Shown here piece after piece: positions 4,927 to 6,425 of a stretch of DNA of 6,425 bases (the first letter of the stretch is position 1; the number at the start of each line of letters is the position of its first letter). The stretch comes from Spirochaetaceae bacterium. Lineage in GTDB: Bacteria; Spirochaetota; Spirochaetia; Treponematales; Breznakiellaceae. The stretch lies in assembly GCA_031255115.1 (NCBI GenBank), contig JAIRTD010000073.1, forward strand, positions 1 through 6,425, in the 5' to 3' direction. The position numbers and the translations under genes are program-made. Under the pieces are notes generated by a model, which saw only the letters and a list, made by a program, of their open reading frames with translations, was not told the origin of the DNA and searched no databases.

Positions 4927-6195
4927 CTACTTGTAGTTGTTTAGCTCGTCTCTGACCCCCTGGGGAATATAGTCCCTGCCGCCGATAGTATCGTAAGCGC
5001 TGCTTATGGCGGAAAGCGCGGCAAGGTAATCCGCCTTTGATTTGCTCAGCATTACCGGATCCTGGGCGTTTAAGAAACCGTTTCTGAAAGGCAGGCCGGT
5101 TACCTGCGCGTTTCCGAATGCCGTCGCGAAAGCGTCAGGATCGGCCCAGTCGAATTTCGCGAAACTGAAGTCCGCGTTCCAGTCATACGAGGCAAGCCAC
5201 TCAAACGTAGCCTTTACGATACGGAGGCCCGCCACCAGAACATCCAGCTCGCTCTTGCCGATTATCAGGCCGCCCCCCTCAAGCAGCTCGTCCAGGCCCA
5301 GCGCGGCAATAAGATCCCCGTTCAGCGTTACTTCCGCATTAGGATCCAGCGCGGCCGCCCGCGCGGCCGCCGCCTCAAATTTACTGCCGAACACCGAATC
5401 AAGAATCCCGGCAAGCAGGGCGTTTAAACCCTCGGTGTTTTTATCAAGCAGGTTCGCGGCCAGGAGCAGGGGGAAAGTCGCGGTACTTTGAACCGCGCTG
5501 CCTCCGGCAAGAATGGTAAGGCTATCCTGATAAACCGAGGTATTTTCAAACCAACCGGGGAGTGCCAGGGCGGGAAAAGGGTCGGAGTATGTTTTATACT
5601 TTCTTTCATTTGAGGCCAAGGCAGTGGAATAAGTTCCACTGTTAGGATCATAACGGGAGTAATAGTATCCCATGCCGCTGGGTCCGTTTTCCATCCACCA
5701 ATACAATTCCCCGTTTTCCATATACGAACCTATGACCTGTTGATCTCTATACTCCGTCATCCAGCCGGTGCTGAACAGGGCCCCCATTCTGGCCGGATAA
5801 TCCTCAATGCCCAGACGGTCTTTTACCAGGGCCTGGACTTTCGGGTCTATGCTGATGGCGGCAAGCTCCGCCAGGGCGGAATAGGTAATGGCATCGGCAT
5901 TGGTTGTGTCCGCGTTGTACGCGGCCCGGTAATACTCAATGGCCCTGTCGTAATCCTTATCCTTTAAGGAATCATGACCGCTGTTGAGGGAGCTTTGGAC
6001 GTTCACGGGATTATTCGGGTTGTCCGGATTGTTCGGGCTATCCGGGTTGCCCGGATCGAAGGGATTGCCTGGGTTGCCGGGGCCGTTCGGGCCGGGCAAT
6101 CCCCCCGCATCGTCTCCGTCTACCGGGCAGCCGCTTACCGCAATAATCAGCGCGCACAGAACCAAACCAAGCGCCAAACGAAACTGGTTTTTCAT
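4927..6195 (-). CDS. Lipoprotein with Pro/Asn/Gly tether and TPR-like repeat, truncated by amber codon
   Basis: 422 aa from ATG 6195 to TAG 4929-4927. A signal peptide with lipobox V-S-G-C places the lipidated Cys at residue 23, so it is a membrane-anchored lipoprotein, probably in the outer membrane. Residues about 31-63 form a low-complexity tether of P-G-N-P and P-N-N-P units. A TPR-like helix pair follows (about 68-115, containing DKDYDRAIEYYRAAYNAD). The remainder has an aromatic patch (about 161-203) and an acidic, mostly helical C-terminal half. I recognise no enzyme motif. The frame is open to 6282, but the AAGGAG site and signal peptide fix ATG 6195; the upstream TTG at 6282 is in fact the first base triplet of the probable -35 box. 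The gene leads a two-gene unit with the barrel-like gene, so the two may work together at the outer membrane. The frame continues past the TAG. Confidence 0.8.
   Translation of the reverse strand: MKNQFRLALGLVLCALIIAVSGCPVDGDDAGGLPGPNGPGNPGNPFDPGNPDSPNNPDNPNNPVNVQSSLNSGHDSLKDKDYDRAIEYYRAAYNADTTNADAITYSALAELAAISIDPKVQALVKDRLGIEDYPARMGALFSTGWMTEYRDQQVIGSYMENGELYWWMENGPSGMGYYYSRYDPNSGTYSTALASNERKYKTYSDPFPALALPGWFENTSVYQDSLTILAGGSAVQSTATFPLLLAANLLDKNTEGLNALLAGILDSVFGSKFEAAAARAAALDPNAEVTLNGDLIAALGLDELLEGGGLIIGKSELDVLVAGLRIVKATFEWLASYDWNADFSFAKFDWADPDAFATAFGNAQVTGLPFRNGFLNAQDPVMLSKSKADYLAALSAISSAYDTIGGRDYIPQGVRDELNNYK
6007..6096 (-). repeat. Low-complexity coding repeat (lipoprotein tether)
   Basis: About 30 codons made almost only of Pro, Asn, Gly and Asp, arranged as imperfect N-P-x and P-G-N-P units. 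At DNA level it is a degenerate GGN/CCG/AAT pattern. It likely forms a flexible spacer between the lipid anchor and the TPR-like domain, and could vary in length between strains. Confidence 0.7.
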
Positions 6196-6201
6196 GAAAC
6201 T

Positions 6202-6207
6202 CTCCTT
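6202..6207 (-). promoter_or_regulatory. Ribosome binding site of the lipoprotein gene
   Basis: AAGGAG lies 6 nt upstream of ATG 6195 and decides this start against the longer open frame. Confidence 0.85.
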
Positions 6208-6255
6208 GGGGTTTCCCGTTTTTGCTTGCCGCACCGGAAACGGAATTTCCGCCCC

Positions 6256-6282
6256 AGTATCGGGTATCCGCGTGAATGTCAA
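6256..6282 (-). promoter_or_regulatory. Probable promoter of the lipoprotein/barrel unit
   Basis: Minus strand: perfect -35 TTGACA (6282-6277) and GATACT (6261-6256) as a 4-of-6 -10 box, with a short 15-bp spacer. Transcription would start near 6249, leaving a leader of about 55 nt that holds a CGGAAA-TTCCG-TTTCCG hairpin (6235-6251) at its very 5' edge. The short spacer makes this less certain than the nik promoter. Confidence 0.45.
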
Positions 6283-6310
6283 GTTGGAACAAGCTCGTCT
6301 ATCATCAGAG

Positions 6311-6341
6311 GCTTTCCCAAAACTTCAGCTTTTGGGAAAGC
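6311..6341. repeat. Perfect 12-bp hairpin (REP-like)
   Basis: GCTTTCCCAAAA / TTTTGGGAAAGC with a 7-base centre CTTCAGC. No T-run follows on either strand, so it is not a simple terminator. A 12-base part is repeated at 3231-3242, and CCCAAAA-type arms recur in the hairpin at 6389-6425. Confidence 0.65.
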
Positions 6342-6358
6342 TGCCTTAAATTTATGGG

Positions 6359-6384
6359 AAAAAGCGGGCTTTAGACCGCTTTTT
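6359..6384. terminator. Bidirectional intrinsic terminator-like hairpin
   Basis: AAAAAGCGG / CCGCTTTTT with an 8-base loop: a short GC stem flanked by an A-run and a T-run, so it can work on either strand. On the minus strand it would end transcription from a gene to the right of the window, isolating the lipoprotein promoter. Confidence 0.6.
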
Positions 6385-6388
6385 CAAG

Positions 6389-6425
6389 AGCATTTTCCGA
6401 AACCAACCGGGTTTTGGGAAATGCT
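6389..6425 (+). repeat. 16-bp hairpin running to the window edge
   Basis: AGCATTTTCCGAAACC pairs with GGTTTTGGGAAATGCT around a 5-base loop. Two pairs are G-U in plus-strand RNA and would be A-C mismatches in minus-strand RNA, so the plus-strand RNA fold is the better one. The palindrome reaches the last base and may extend further. Confidence 0.55.

Noticed and set aside
4927..4929. UAG as a general sense codon in this organism
   Set aside because: nikK, nikL and the lipoprotein tail all end in TAG at family-appropriate positions, and nikL has TAG followed at once by TGA.
5042..5491. 149-codon open frame on the plus strand
   Set aside because: Antisense to the lipoprotein gene, Ser/Ala/Arg-rich and without start signals.
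6007..6096. CRISPR-like or tandem intergenic repeat
   Set aside because: The periodicity is coding, explained by a Pro/Asn/Gly tether in frame with the lipoprotein; no spacer-repeat layout.

Overview
The window carries two adjacent, fully minus-strand gene clusters from what looks like a diderm bacterium, most plausibly a spirochete of the Treponema group. That assignment is an inference from the style of the lipoprotein (signal peptide with a V-S-G-C lipobox and a Pro/Asn/Gly-rich tether) and of the aromatic-rich barrel-like protein. It is not proven by any marker gene. No gene on the plus strand is supported.

Left cluster (1-2926, read right to left): a five-component energy-coupling-factor metal importer in the order K-L-M-Q-O. 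It comprises a DUF4198 periplasmic protein (NikK type, 2111-2926), a small periplasmic/membrane protein with an Ig-like domain and one C-terminal helix (NikL type, 1478-1975), the substrate-binding membrane component CbiM/NikM (862-1488), the coupling membrane protein CbiQ/NikQ (177-893), and the start of the ATPase CbiO/NikO (1-217, cut by the window edge). Having K and L in place of CbiN points to nickel rather than cobalt. A good promoter (TTGACA, 17 bp, TATTTT) lies at 3100-3128. It leaves a leader of about 165 nt with a hairpin/palindrome before nikK. L/M, M/Q and Q/O all overlap (11, 32 and 41 nt). K and L are instead separated by 135 bp packed with hairpins, including one pair of mutually exclusive structures that ends exactly at the nikL ribosome binding site.

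Right cluster (3252-6195): a secreted lipoprotein with a low-complexity tether and a TPR-like repeat, followed 7 nt downstream by a GTG-started, signal-peptide-bearing, outer-membrane-barrel-like protein. Neither has a function I recognise. The lipoprotein frame is broken by one in-frame TAG (4927-4929); the same frame continues for 135 clean codons and ends naturally just before the barrel gene. This is therefore a nonsense-interrupted gene, an assembly error, or a recoded stop. TAG is an ordinary stop elsewhere in the window (nikK, nikL).

Right edge (6283-6425): no gene, but three successive hairpins, one of them terminator-like and one a 16-bp stem running to the last base. A 12-nt core of the 6311-6341 hairpin recurs just after the barrel gene stop (3231-3242), suggesting a dispersed palindromic repeat family. 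I found no tRNA, rRNA, CRISPR array, transposase or recognisable cobalamin riboswitch.
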